Origin: Incurvaria masculella
Taxonomy: Eukaryota; Arthropoda; Insecta; Lepidoptera; Incurvariidae
NCBI GenBank assembly: GCA_946894095.1
Contig: OX335641.1
Coordinates: 13,472,501 to 13,536,500 of the forward strand
DNA length: 64,000 nt
Reading direction: 5' to 3'
Made by a program: the position numbers and the translations under genes. Positions 43,801 through 55,875 of the stretch are shown here, one piece after another. Below the pieces are notes generated by a model, which saw only the letters and a list, made by a program, of their open reading frames with translations, searched no databases and was not told the origin of the DNA. Position 1 is the stretch's first letter. Each line of letters begins with the position of its first letter.

Positions 43801-45774
43801 ATTAATGCACTTGGCTCTTATCACGCCCATAACACTGCATAACAGAATTCATACGATGCTACAATAGTGAGATGTAGTAGGCTCTTCTCTTGCTATCTCT
43901 CATTGTTTTTTGCTACGACACCAAACTTTTTGGCACGTATTTAGAAACGCGTACTTGATAAGAAGCGGATTATTTCATGGTTCACATTAAATTTGAATGT
44001 GTCGGGGTATAATGCGGAGTATTTGGGGATATAGGTTCGTGGCAAAGTTGATTGGCATATTAGTGGTGGAAACGGGTGGAACCCGTATTCGCCGAGAATT
44101 CATGAATATACGAGTATGTGTGCCAGTAGAAGAAACTAACGTTATTAAAAAATCTCAGTATTGTCAGAAGCGACGCATACATATATAATCGATTCGATGC
44201 ATGCGTGGACAACCCACGAATTTAAAATAGAAGTCCTCGCATTATACAAACGTCACGAGATCCTGTCGTATTGAATCGCGAAAATATCGGGAAATTGACA
44301 AGCACCTCTCCATCAAAATCAGACGGGGGTGAATATTATTTACAGGCTCGGCTAAAGTTATTTTGAGCTAGACTCGTGCTGTATTCCCTGGAATATCCTG
44401 TCATGACATATTCCACTCCGGTCTCAATTTCGAAATAGAATAAGAATAGAATTTCGAATAAGTGTGAAAATGTCACTGCAAAAAGAGTGAGTGACGGAAA
44501 ACTAGTGAATGGCGCGATGACCTCCGTTATAAAAACCCGAGATTTTACGTCTACAGCTAGGATGGCGATTCATAATGATGTACTGGTGCTTTTACTTATG
44601 TATGGGAACAAAACTTTGGCATCAAGAAGAGGCACGATTGTAGAATAAAAGAAATGAAAACTAAGATAATTCTTTTTCTGCCAAACATTTCGTTAAAGTT
44701 ACCTAAGTAAATTATTTGTATGAGGATTTGCGTTTCCTGATGTTTCTATAGCCTCCAGGGTAGGCTAAAATAACGTAAAGCAAATTTTGTATAAAGTGCA
44801 TTGAAAACTCTCATTTTGGTAATTAGGTTTGGGCAAAACTTTATAATCTTTCAAATAAAGCATTTGTAAAAGTAACAATTGTCATTGAGTAAATTTAGAT
44901 AAAATTTGGACTTTAATAGTTAAACAACGATCCGCCACGCAAAGCATTTCAAAATAAATATTTTAATACGAAATTTACAAGTCATATATAGATTGTGAGT
45001 CTTGGGAAGAGAGCTTTTGCTTGTGTGTTACTGAAGCTTGAACTGGTCAAGTTTTACGATAATAAATGAAACGTTTTGTAAAATTTCCCAGTCCATGGTT
45101 GAGTAGAGAGAGGAGAAATATTATACTAACATTGTATTTAACTACTTAAGACTTAACAAATTTAATGAAAGCATAAGGGAGACAGGTAAAATAAAGTGAA
45201 GCCCGGGTTCCCTGTAATCTTCCACACGACTGACGAACCGATATCAACTCTATACACGAGCATTTAGGCACATTTAAGCATGCAGTAATCGACAGGAGGT
45301 AATTGCGGGAGTACTATTACTTATCGTGTGCTACAGAATGAGTAGGCTGTTATCTCAGTAGGTGTAAAATATCTTGTGTGGAGTCGGAAATATGTATCTT
45401 TTACGATGTAAATATTAGCTGATCTGTGACCAAAAGTGAATCAAAAAAGCGAAATTAAGGATTAACAGGGTAGTAGAAGCATCCGTCCATATGTTCTAAC
45501 AGAGTTTGTGTTTACGATAGTAGATAATAAACTACCACCAATAATGTAGTCTTAACCAATATTGCTGCTTGAAATACATATTGTATATCATGAATAATAT
45601 CTGATGTATGTATATGAAACAACGATATCTACGTATAGAAAACCATTACAAAAATCACAAGTAAAAATACATCTCGTCAGCGCCAAAAATAAATAACCAC
45701 AAAATATGCAACCATTAAATTAGGATCAGGCTGCGATTGCGAAAATTCCAGCCATCAAAGAACGCGGATTTCAC
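43801..45774. other. AT-rich DNA without a supported gene
   Basis: A short frame at 43997-44188 has no recognisable content. No repeat assigned. Confidence 0.45.
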
Positions 45775-45960
45775 TCTTTGTGGTCGCGCGGGGGCGGCGC
45801 GGCCCAAGGCTTTGATGTGTGCCGCCGGCGGGCGCCGCCGCGGGCCCGCAGCTAATCTGCGCGTCGAGCGCGGTCAAGTGTGAGCGTTTTTCGCACGCTC
45901 CGCGAACTACAGCTCTTCCACTGGGCGATCGAGCGCGCCGGCCACCACGGAGGAGTGAGG
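45775..45960 (+). promoter_or_regulatory. CpG island-like patch; candidate promoter and first exon
   Basis: About 185 bp of very high G+C with dense CpG (GCGCGGGGGCGGCGCGGCCC; GCCGCCGGCGGGCGCCGCCG). On the plus strand it ends in GAG with GTAGGCAG following (GT at 45960-45961), an acceptable splice donor. There is no sustained ATG frame, so a non-coding first exon would fit. A repeat begins 44 bp later. Resembles the patch at 7300-7784 in kind. Confidence 0.4.
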
Positions 45961-46003
45961 TAGGCAGATGTTGTTAGCTCTCGTTAAAAAAAAAACAAAA
46001 AAT

Positions 46004-46552
46004 AACCGACTTCAAAGAAAAAACGATAAACAGTAAAAAATTATTGCCATTTCTGTAGTTACGATTATTGTTATTGCGTATAGGGTCGGCGTTAGCCGGG
46101 TACGCGCTGCACCAGTCTAGAGATCCTTGGCTACCTTGGCTGACACCGACTCAAAAAATCACAATAATCGTAACTACAGAAATGGCAATTATTTTTTACT
46201 TTTTAGTGCTTTTTCTTTGAAGTCGGTTATTTTTTTGTAATTTTTTTATATATGTTTATTTTTAGTGAATCGAAAGTACACTCACTAATTTGTACACGTC
46301 CTTTCCAATAAAAAAAGAATCATCGAAATCGGTTGGCGTTATATTGAGTTATTCGTCCATTTTCGTGCACATACTTAATACAAATTTAAGACTTTTATGA
46401 TTTTCTCATGGTTATCATTGTTAGAACTAAACCATTGTTAGAATTAAAATGGTGGTCCCACGACTCCCACGGGAAGCACCACCTTCCAAATAAAAAAATA
46501 AGCATCAAAATCGGTTCACCCAGGCGAAAGTTATGAGTTTTTGAAGTCGGTT
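46004..46552 (-). mobile_element. Composite AACCGACTT element with palindromic half, copy 2
   Basis: The palindromic half (46004-46228) begins AACCGACTTCAAAG and ends CTTTGAAGTCGGTT. Its arms pair through GTAGTTACGATTATTGTTAT and into GGGTCGGCG / CACCGACTC. The other half (46229-46552) is the inverse of 9766-10126 and includes CATCAAAATCGGTTCACCC, ending GAAGTCGGTT. It is uninterrupted, which shows what copy 1 looked like before its insertion. Confidence 0.75.
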
Positions 46553-46919
46553 AAAAATAGAACGCAGTGAGTATCTCTAGTGCGAGGGGCAGCGGGGGAA
46601 AAACATTTCATGGTGGGGTAATACTCCGCCTTTTTTGCTAAATCCATTAACCGGAAGAACCGTAAATGTTATTGACGTTTTTCTTGTTAATGGTTTCAAT
46701 ACTTAAACTGCCGCGACCGCATTTTTACTGTTTGCGAACCATCTGACGCTTAGCCACGCCTTCTTATCACGTGGGCTAAGACTTAGGGTTTCAGTTCGTG
46801 GGCACGTGCCCAGTTTGCTTCGACCATCTCCTCTCTACCTTTTTACTCCGTGGCGCGGGCCAATATATTTTTCGGGTCGCGTTATTTTTGTTGGAGTCAT
46901 ATCTAGGGGATGACAGAAC
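46553..46919. other. Unassigned sequence
   Basis: Mixed composition, no gene supported. It may hold the decayed far end of the adjacent minus-strand SINE. Confidence 0.35.
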
Positions 46920-47105
46920 GTATTGCGTTATTGTGTGGGGAATGTCAGTTTTAAAATTCCCCACATGACCATCCCCAGTCATCCAACGAGAACTAGGCGT
47001 CATGCCAGAACCTCCCTTATATTACATTTCTACAGACGATTCCCTTAGCTGCCTCTTACGATATGCACGGGTAGAAATGCAGTGGGCAATTCTTTCACCG
47101 GGTCT
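46920..47105 (-). mobile_element. SINE fragments, minus strand
   Basis: In reverse orientation shows CACTGCATTTCTACCC, GTGCATATCGTAAGAGGCAG, ATATAAGGGAGGTTCTGGC and ATGACGCCTAGTTCTCG. Parts of the family are adjacent here with the middle deleted. Confidence 0.55.
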
Positions 47106-47186
47106 TTCACAGCACAAAACCGCTTAGGAGACCTTAGAAAATGTATATTTTATTTCAACGTATGTTTTTTAAAGCTACCATGTACC

Positions 47187-47271
47187 TATACTGCCCTCCT
47201 TATTAAAAAGGCGGTAACTACATATGAAGCCCATAAGTAGTTACCGCCTTTTTAATAAGGAGGGCAGTATA
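47187..47271. mobile_element. Perfect 35-bp hairpin (tiny MITE)
   Basis: 47187-47221 (TATACTGCCCTCCTTATTAA...) pairs without mismatch with 47237-47271 across a 15-base loop. Ends TATA / TATA allow a TA target site. It is 85 bp long with no coding capacity. Confidence 0.85.
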
Positions 47272-47646
47272 TAGCTTTATATGTGCTACCTCATTGGAGC
47301 GCTAAGCGCCTTTAATAATAATACGTTCACCTTGTGATAGCGCAAGGCTACTGATGTGGTATTAATAGAGTCACTCCCCATCCATCTTAATGAGTCAACG
47401 CTTATCAGCTTCTATAGTTAGTTCGAACGCATTTTGTGTGCGCAGGCGGTCAGAAGCTGCGATGTTTTTTCCGGAGAAATAACTATGATAACTAATACTT
47501 AAGGCGGGAATCGGATATCGCGATAACAGCTGTCTTTATGTGGAATAAGTTTGTTCAGAACAAGGCTGGCGTATTTATAGGATATGGTTTCCTGTGCCAG
47601 AGACCCTACCGGGTAAAGTGCTGTGCAAGACTGACGTACTCTTAAA
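47272..47646. other. Unassigned sequence
   Basis: No gene supported. A 64-residue minus-strand frame at 47499 runs into the adjacent repeat. Confidence 0.4.
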
Positions 47647-47937
47647 ACCGGCCAAGTGCGAGTCGGAATCGCACACGAAGGGTTCCGTACCATTATACAA
47701 AATTTGACCCAAAGAAATCACGTTTCTTATTTGTTGATTAATTTAATTTTAATTTATTTTTCGTTTGTAGTTATAGCGGCAACAGGAATACACAATTTGT
47801 GAAAATTTCAGCTGTCCTATAACGGGTCATGATATACATGTCTGTGACGGACGGACGGGTGGACGGACGGACGGACGGAAGGTCGGAAGGATAGCGGTGA
47901 CTTAGTAATAGGGTTCCCCTACGGGTCCGGAACTCTC
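47647..47937 (+). mobile_element. (ACGG)n-bearing short interspersed element, copy 5
   Basis: ACCGGCCAAGTGCGAGTCGG, GGGTTCCGTACC, ATAGCGGCAAC, a (ACGG)n tract near 47848-47885, and a diverged end, GGGTTCCCCTACGGGTCCGG. Confidence 0.8.
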
Positions 47938-48239
47938 AGAATTTAAGTTAACAAGTTAAAGTAGTAAATAATTCACTATTTTATCAACTAAATATTATTT
48001 TAACACTGCTTTCGTATATATTTTTTTTAATTCTTTGCACGTAGATGGATGAAATTTTTGCAATTGTAACATGTGGGTATCGATATGGACCGTTTCCTTT
48101 TTAGGACCGAAGTCCGCTAAAGCCACGGGCCCTCTATTAAAAATTAAGAAATTAACAAATGTTAGGTAACAAATTAAGCTTACTTTGATAAGTCCACCAA
48201 TATTATTCCCTTAAGTAACCTATGTAACCTTGAGCAAAG

Positions 48240-48581
48240 AATCTATATATATATGTATATACATTGACCGTAAGCGTGAACCAACGACATGCGGCGTAGT
48301 TGAGGTTACGAACGGGCTGCAAATTTATTCTAATATTATATTGAATTAGCAGGTTTTTTATTCAAATAAAAAAAAAACTAAAGGTTTATTAAAAGGTCGG
48401 GACATTTATCATACGTTTATTAAAAATGCTTGCTCATTATTAATTTCAGACATACATTATATTTATTTATACACCGCCTTTTGGACCAGCTCATTCGGAT
48501 ATTTTTTATCTATGAAATAATTCATTCCGAAATAAATCCAAAACGACATTAACCCGAGCGGCGCCGGGTACCGCAGCTAGT
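48240..48581 (+). mobile_element. Diverged CTAGT-ended element (Helitron-like), mostly its 3' end
   Basis: AAAACGACATTAACCCGAGC and GGCGCCGGGTACCGCAGCTAGT at the end match copies at 20722 and 55599. The left part is too diverged to place the start; 48240 is a guess based on TATATATATGTATATACATTG. Confidence 0.45.
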
Positions 48582-51318
48582 TTACAATAAAAATGTGAGT
48601 TTCCTCCGCACAACACGTTTTATTTTCGAGAAAATATAACTTTTTAAAGTGGTAAGATATATCAGAGAAAGACACAAAGAGTGCACTTATAAAGCTGACA
48701 GCTCAGTAAAATAAGCGTAGATTCTGCTAGAGTTTAGATAACTTTTATGAACTAAAAGCTTCAGCTTTAAATGGAATGATGTCGAACAACTCACTGGATA
48801 TCTGCAACATGTCTATCTTTTGTAATAAGCTAATGGTGATCATAATATTAATCGTTGAACCGATTTTAACTAAGAGTGAAGTGCTAACTACCTTTTGTAA
48901 AATTAAGTTGGCAAGAAAATGTTATTAGGATAAATTATGTGATCAATTGTCAGAGCAAACCGAACCAAACAAAAAAATATGGAACTTGTGTGAAAGTGGA
49001 CATTATTTGTACCTTTTCTGGAAGCTTATGAAATAATTAAGTTATTTCCATAATTTGTATGCCACGTGTATTTTTTATTAATAATCCTCTTTGATTTAAG
49101 TAAATTTGTTAAGATTATTGCTTTTTACATAAACTGTCATTTATGACCCTTTATTTCTTAGATTATGGATATTTCAGGGCACATATTTTTTTAAAGTAGT
49201 CTCTCATTTATCACCAATTAAAAAATTGCTGATTTAGTACCCAGAACGGAGTAGTTAATTTATATTTATCATTTTTTTGGTAACAAGACTGAAAAAATAT
49301 CCAAAAAAATTTTAAACCTAAATAACTCAAACACTATTGATTTTCGACCCCCAGTAAATTGGGACAAATTTGTTTCAAATTAACTCTAGAATAACCCTTA
49401 AAAGGAATGTATGGAATTGCCAAACTCTCTGTATATCGTAACAATAACATTAAAATTAACCAGAGATTGTGGACTCTAGCCATCATTTAAAATTGTTTAC
49501 ACTGTATTAGGTTTATTGTAAGAAATGAAGACGATTGACATGGGGGAAAATTGCAGTGCTACTTGGAAGTGACGATATAACATAGTGGGGGTTGCGTAGC
49601 TCTGTTGATGAAATATAATTCCTGGGTCTTTTGACTTGTATGTATTTTAGAGAATACAAAATAAAATGATCAAATTATGTATATATTATAGTAATAAGTT
49701 AAAATAAACCACATGTTTTTTCACGTGACCCGAATGACAGATAAAAAATAAATGTAAAGAATAATTAAATCGCCAGGAAGTTTTGGCGACAATATCATGC
49801 CATTTACAATAGCAACACTTATATCTCTCGTAAAATTGTCAATGTCATACGATATTCAGATGCAGACGTCATTCGGAGACTTCTCTGAACTCCTTGGATG
49901 CAGATGCATAATTGAGCCCCTGAAAAAAAGAGCCCCCCTATAAATGCACTTTTACTGGAATGTCGTTATCCGTCACAGCGTGAAGAGCTTCTTTTATCTA
50001 AACTAGGTGGCTGTGCTGAGGAACTAAAGGTTATCGGAATAACCACATCTACCTCACCTCGCAAAACCTTGCTCAGCGGAGCAGCATACTTGCTTATTTG
50101 AGAAATAATGCAGAGCTATCGTGCTAATACAAATTGTATTTTAAGACTCCCAGGTTAAAGATATGAGGATAAGCATTTGAGTTTTTGAGAAGCTATAGGT
50201 TTAAAAATATAATGTCAATAACAAATGGGTGATCTGATTCTCTGCGGCGAGTGCTCCGGGAACAATTGTTGTCTCCGGATATTGGTTGAATGGGAGGGAT
50301 AAGGCATGCAGCTCCAGCATCGTCAATTACGTAACTTAAAACTGACTAAGTGACCCGAAAAGCCGCCTGTGCCTCAGAGACTCCAGGCCATCTGTGAGTT
50401 TCGGGTCTCCAACAAGACGGATGGCTCGGAGCTGCTCGAAGAACAAATAAAATTTAGGTAGACCCGCATATTTTCTCGGCGGAAAATCGTTCCGTGCCGC
50501 GAAAACCATTTCCTAGTAACTCAATATTTCGCGCTGGCAGCACTTTGAGAGTGCTCCTGGAAGGGGGACTCTTTCAGCTAAATCTACGGGAGAGAGTAAG
50601 CTATTTATGGCATGCAAGCCTTGAGGCCCGCACGTTGTTTGATCTAGTGCCATTTTATTAAATCCGAATGTCTTTGGACACATTCCCGTGCCCTAGACTT
50701 TGCCGCTGTAATACGCATTTTTATATTTTCTATTCGGTTTCTCAAAATATGATATCACAGTAGCGAAAAAAGAGCAAATAATTTAAAATTTTCAAAACAG
50801 GACATCAAGCGGCGAAAATATTATAGTCATTTTTATTAGTTATAAAAATATTTAATAATTGTAATATTATTTCCAAACTAATTATTGAAACTACCAATAA
50901 GAGATTACCTCGTATCAAGAGCCGCGCTCTAACCGACAAATGTTCAAATAATACACATAAACTAAAATTAAGTGAATTAATAAAATAATAAAAACTCAAC
51001 TAACTATGTAAAACCCCTGAAATGAAGATGGATGCAAACCGCTTAAAAATGCAGAGTGCACCAATTATACTCAAGTATAATACCCGTTCAATTATTTCAA
51101 TTTAGCGACCATCGCTGCGGCGTGGCTGTGGCCTCGCTGAAAGAAATAAAGACAAAGAACAAAAATGTGAAAGGAATGAAAAGATAAAAAATAAATAAAG
51201 CGCGCTCACAGAATGTGATTTGTAAGAAGACTTAGTTGCCTCGGTTTCACAGATCTAAAAATAAATCTGTTACCTATGCGTCAAATACTTGTCGGAATAT
51301 TCGCATTGATCATTATAA
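48582..51318. other. AT-rich DNA; G+C-balanced block 50225-50640
   Basis: No supported gene. The block 50225-50640 has near-even composition, no long frame and no repeat seen elsewhere in the window, so it could be an ancient repeat or a conserved regulatory element. The rest is very AT-rich. Confidence 0.4.
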
Positions 51319-52600
51319 TAGGTCGGGGAAAAAGTCTTTTCGCATTATAGTATGTATGAACTTGTAATAAATCTCTTTGGCTATACTATTTGTATCTGGC
51401 TGGTTTTGGTATCATTGAAAGTTTAAATTTTAAAGAACATAATTCCAAATTCAAATTAGGAAAATGTGTGATTCTCATTTGTTTTTCGTACTGTCAAAAT
51501 GAGTGAATCTAATGAAGAAATTCGATACATTTTAAAATTTTACTACAAAAAAGGTAAAAATGCAACGCAAGCCGCGAAAAAAATTTGCGATGTTTATGGA
51601 CCTAGTGCAGTGTCTGTGAGAGTAGCACAAATTTGGTTTAAGCGTTTTCAATCCGGAAATTTTGATGTCAAAGATGCACGTCGCTCTGGTCGCCCTATTA
51701 CGGATAAAATGGATGGCATTTTTGAAAAAGTGGAGCAAGATCGGCATATCAGTAGTTACGACGTAGCTGAAGAACTAGGAATTGACCACAAAACAGTTTA
51801 GGCGCATTTGAAAAAAACTGGGTACACAAAAAAGCTCGATATTTGGGTACCTCACGAGCTCACTGAAAGAAACCTAATGAACCGTGTACTCATTTGTGAT
51901 TCTTTATTACGACGTAATGAAACCGAACCATTTTTGAAGAAGCTGATAACTGGTGATGAAAAGTGGATCACGTACGACAAGAACGTGCGAAAAAGGTCGT
52001 GGTCAAAGGCCGGTCAAGCTTCACAGACTGTGGCGAAACCCGGGTTAACTCGCAACAAGGTGATGCTGTGTGTGTGGTGGGATTGGAAGGGCATTATTCA
52101 TTATGAGCTGTTACCACCAGGCAGGACCATCGATTCTGAACTCTACTGCGAACAACTGATGAGATTAAAGCAAGAAGTTGAGAGAAAGCGGCCGGAATTA
52201 ATCAACAGAAGGGGTGTGGTTTTTCATCATGATAACGCTAGACCTCACACATCTTTAGCCACTCAGCAAAAACTAAGAGAGTTTGGCTGGGAGGTGTTAA
52301 TGCATCCGCCGTATAGTCCTGACCTTGCACCTTCAGATTTCCACCTGTTTAGGTCTCTTCAGAATTCTTTAGGCAGTGTCAGGTTAACATCACGAGAGGA
52401 CTGCCAAAACCACTTGTCGCGGTATATTGATCAGAAGTCCCAATATTTCTATAGCAATGGGATCATGTCCCTACCTACAAGATGGCAAAAAGTTATCGAA
52501 CAAAATGGTACCTACATACTTTAGTTAAATGTAAATAAACCCTATTAAAAAATGTTTTGAATTTTCTTAAAAAATGCGAAGAAACTTTTTCCCCAACCAA
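51319..52600 (+). mobile_element. mariner-like transposon, one nonsense mutation
   Basis: About 1280 bp. The ends pair: 5' TAGGTCGGGGAAAAAGTC and inverse 3' TTGGTTGGGGAAAAAGTT, then both share CTTTTCGCATT/TCTTCGCATT, with four mismatches in 28 bases. TA follows the right end; the left TA is offset by one base. Size and end structure are normal for mariner. Confidence 0.88.
51499..52524 (+). pseudogene. mariner transposase, interrupted by an in-frame stop
   Basis: Cut-and-paste transposase of the mariner (D,D34D) family, acting in the nucleus on the element's own inverted ends. The frame is 341 codons, near the usual 345. The N-terminal part (51499-51801) has the helix-turn-helix DNA-binding region with GKNATQAAKKIC and RSGRP. 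A TAG at 51799-51801, after HKTV, ends translation at residue 100. The same frame then continues to 52524 with no other stop. WVPHEL lies just after the break. Catalytic residues are all present: Asp in TGDEKW, Asp in HHDNARPHTS, and Asp in YSPDLAPSD exactly 34 residues on. I think it is of the mellifera type, from memory of motifs. It is probably inactive as it stands, although little else is damaged. Confidence 0.92.
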
Positions 52601-52884
52601 TATGTCAACATGGATAAATTAATGATAACATTAAAAACATAAATTCCACAACTTTGAAATGTGAAAACTGTTTCCTTGGGGCCCTAAGTATAAACCGAGG
52701 AAACAATCACAATAATTTATTTCAAAGAGGAGTTTTTAGATAAGAGGATCAAATATTTCGATACATGATTTCTATAATAAATTCATTGATAAGTGAAAGT
52801 GACATTTACATAGTGACACTGCCATAGATGTCAAAAGAAGAGTTAGTTCGAGGTGTTCAACATACTCAAATTATGTACTGACAT
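52601..52884. other. AT-rich DNA, nothing recognised
   Basis: No gene or repeat seen. Confidence 0.5.
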
Positions 52885-53062
52885 CCGACTAATCTAATAA
52901 ATGGGAAAGTTTGTATGTTTGAAACTTTGTTATTTACGGAAAAACGGCTGAACAAATTTGGGTAAAAGTTGGCACTTACATAGTTTATTACCTAGATTAA
53001 GACTTTTGGAAAAATGTAATTCTGCCTAACATCAGTCAAAAACGACATTGACCCGAGCGTAT
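52885..53062 (+). mobile_element. CTAGT-family element, truncated
   Basis: ACTAATCTAATAAATGGGAAAG, ACGGCTGAACAAATTTGGG, CTAACATCAGTC and AAAACGACATTGACCCGAGC match the family. The terminal GGTAC-GCTAGT is missing and replaced by TATAATT. Confidence 0.5.
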
Positions 53063-54679
53063 AATTATGCGGTCGACAAAATAATTATAACGTCGACAAG
53101 TGACAAGTGGCGACAGTCTGTGGACCTTGCCTTGGGATAAGTTTCCTTGAAGCCTGGCAGAGTAAAGTCAGTAGTGACTGAATGGGCAGACTTTTGATGC
53201 TTGACTTGTCCATGCGAAAGAGCGAATAGTGTTATAAACTATCTATACTATGTTACATGATATTTATCTATAATCACCCATAGAAAACTTTTTTATATGA
53301 TCGAATCATCCTCTCCAGCCTTGTATACAGGATTCTCGGGATGGTAGGGGCAGAAAAGTGGGTTTATTTTCGTGAGAACCAAAAAGAGGTTGTGTCTAGA
53401 TTTCGCTTCGGGTAAAAAGTTTCATGTGAAACGTTCTCTATGGTATGACAATAAAATGGCATACGAGAAGGCTTTCAAAAACCCACAAATGTCTTGGTAC
53501 ATTTTGACATAACCTAACATGGCACTGATTATAAATTCATTACTCACTTCATAGCATTCTTCATTATTCACTACTCTACTCTCTACTCGCTATTTTAGGC
53601 TTAAAACAACCTTCTTGTCTTTCATTTTAATAATATTTTCAAATATCTTGTGATTCGGTAGATCGCGATCAAGAAGTATTAACTGGGCTTCGATAGTTAA
53701 GAAAAAAAACACTTAATTAACTTTATGCTTATTGGATAACGCCATGATGAAGTACAAACATTTATAAACTGATACCGAATAACAAATGAAAGTCACACCA
53801 AGAACCAGAGTCATTCTAAATTTGAAATCATAGATTTCTGTTAAATATGTTGAGTTCAATGTGTATGTATCGACTATGAATTAGTAGGAATGTACTTTGT
53901 ATTGGCTTGTTAATATGAAATTTGACTAATTTCTGCTGCTCCGATATTTTTATTCCGATACAATGAAATGATCCTTACATGAAACTGAGTCGATCTGTAT
54001 TAAAAATAATTTGATCAACAAGAATATTGTTCACGGTCAACTCATGACTAATCAAAAACATTACTATAGCACGATTGTTTTCGTAAAAGAAGACCGTGGC
54101 ATCATAAATTGTAAATATAAATATACAAGAATTGCTTGCTTAAAATTACAGGATGATCATGTATTTTGTTTCTAAAACACATTATGATAGTATTGAAAAA
54201 AATAATAGAAGCTTTTGTATATGATCTCAAAGATGGCATACATTTCTTATTAAAGTTCTGGTGCTTTATTGAATCTAAATATGTTACTGTCAATAAATAA
54301 AATTATGTAGATATCGGAAAAAAGTGTCTCCAAGAATAATCTTGGAGCGTTTAATATTAACGCGCTCAAAACTTTGTTGTGAGGCTCGCTTTTGTGAAAA
54401 AATTAAATTGGGTTACGATCTGACTTCGACATCGTTTTTATATTTTACAGCGAGAAATGAAATATTTATGATAGTGAAATTTATTCTTAATTAGAATATT
54501 GTTCGTTTTTACTAAATACTTTTTACAAAAGAAAAATGCTTTCGATGTTAATTTAAGATTTTATTACAATTCTGAAATATCGTTTTCGCAACGCATTAAT
54601 CAAAAGATTTATCAAAGATGGTGTTTTTTATAATGGAGTAGGTGTCAATGTCCCAAATGTGTGTGATACCTTTTCTCTC
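53063..54679. other. AT-rich DNA without a supported gene
   Basis: A 63-residue frame at 54102 is without motifs. No repeat assigned. Confidence 0.5.
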
Positions 54680-54903
54680 TATCCCTTCCGCTTACCCTTT
54701 ATCTCTCCGCTCTCCGCTCTATCCCTTACCCCTTGTAAATATATCTGGATGAATCTTGGCCGGTTCCAATCGCAAACGGCTGCGCAGAACAAAAACTGTA
54801 TCGGATTTAAAAGTGGTCCATGACCGGGGCGAGGAATTAAACCCACTACCTCTCGCATGAAAGGCAAGTCCTCTAGTCCCTATACCATGGTGTGGCACTC
54901 GCA
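54680..54903 (-). mobile_element. Second tRNA-headed SINE family, minus strand
   Basis: On the minus strand it opens GCGAGTGCCACACCATGG and GACTAGAGGACTTGCC, with a B-box-like GGGTTTAATTCC about 55 bases on. Then CCGATACAGTTTTTG and CGCAGCCGTTTGCGATTGG. The body differs from the common SINE but recurs as a fragment at 7070-7160. Its head resembles that of the copy at 39905. Confidence 0.65.
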
Positions 54904-54953
54904 ATATTATTATTATCTAGAACCACTAGAACAAAGATTATAATTCTTCAGTC

Positions 54954-55159
54954 CTATTCCTGGAATTCCTTAATCAGCGATCAGGATTCCTGAGTCTCTA
55001 AAACCGCTTTTAAAACAGTTTTCAAAGCGATTTTCATGACGAAAATATTCCGGAGCATAGTTTTTTAATCACGGTTTTCCGTGGAAAACTCGCTTTCAAA
55101 ACGGCTATAAAAGCGATTTTCTAGACTCAGGATTCCTGATTACTGAATGCCAGGAATAG
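54954..55159. mobile_element. Fold-back MITE, copy 2
   Basis: CTATTCCTGGAATTCC... at the left and ACTGAATGCCAGGAATAG at the right, with paired inner arms (ATCAGGATTCCTGAGTCT against AGACTCAGGATTCCTGAT). Same family and length as 5278-5484. If the outer C and G are taken as flank, GTCC borders both sides, a possible 4-bp target duplication. Confidence 0.85.
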
Positions 55160-55598
55160 TCCTGCTGATATTGGCTGAAGTTTGCGTCTCCCCCGAAAAA
55201 AAAATTCTAATGAGCAAATTAAACCTTCTGATGCCGGTTTGGGTAGAATGCTCAGATTTTTTTCTAATTAGCAAAAATGTCTATAAAGTCATGCAGTCTT
55301 GCATTTTTTTTTCAAACAGTCTCGAAGATATAAAGTTTAGAAATTTCGGAAACAGGATGACTGTTTTTATGAGAATCGTCGCAGCAATCTGTCCGGTTCG
55401 TTCGTATCGCTTATGGTGTCTTCCTAAATCCCACCGAATGAAGAAATAAAAGCAAAATGACTCCGAGAGACCTTTGAACGTGTTTTGCATTGGAAATGGG
55501 CGAGGGAGGGATATCCTTTACAGACTGTTTGAACAAATGATAGGCAAAGGATTGTCCGTGAATGTGGTTGAGTGATTCGTTATATTTTAATGATATTG
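55160..55598. other. Unassigned sequence
   Basis: Frames of about 100 and 69 residues on opposite strands overlap each other and the MITE edge. No motif. Confidence 0.4.
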
Positions 55599-55851
55599 TC
55601 TATACTAATATAGTAAATGCGTCTGTTGGTCTGTTGCGTTTTCCGGCTTAAACCGCTGAACCAATTTTGATCAATTTCGGTATAGGGATGGTCTTGGAAA
55701 AGCTACCTTTTTTAGCAAACATTTTATTCGAAGGAGAGGAAATAGGGTATGAAAGTTTGTAAAGGGAACTCATACAATATTCACGAAGTCATTCAGCCCG
55801 ACATCGTCCAAAACGACATTGACCCGCGCGGAGCCAGGTACCTCTGCTAGT
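55599..55851 (+). mobile_element. Non-autonomous CTAGT-ended element (Helitron-like), fullest copy
   Basis: Starts TCTATACTAATATAG, then GTCTGTTGGTCTGTTGCG, GGCTTAAACCGCTGAACC, TTTCGGTATAGGGATGG, AAAACGACATTGACCCGCGC and GGTACCTCTGCTAGT at the end. TC...CTAGT ends fit Helitrons; the flanking A/T rule is not clearly met. Confidence 0.6.
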
Positions 55852-55856
55852 ACAGT

Positions 55857-55875
55857 AATAATAATAATAATATAA
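55857..55875 (+). repeat. (TAA)n microsatellite
   Basis: About six TAA/ATA units directly after the CTAGT-ended element. Confidence 0.8.

Noticed and set aside
55599..55851. Firm Helitron call
   Set aside because: Ends TC...CTAGT fit, but the 3' hairpin and the A/T insertion rule are not clear, so only Helitron-like is claimed.
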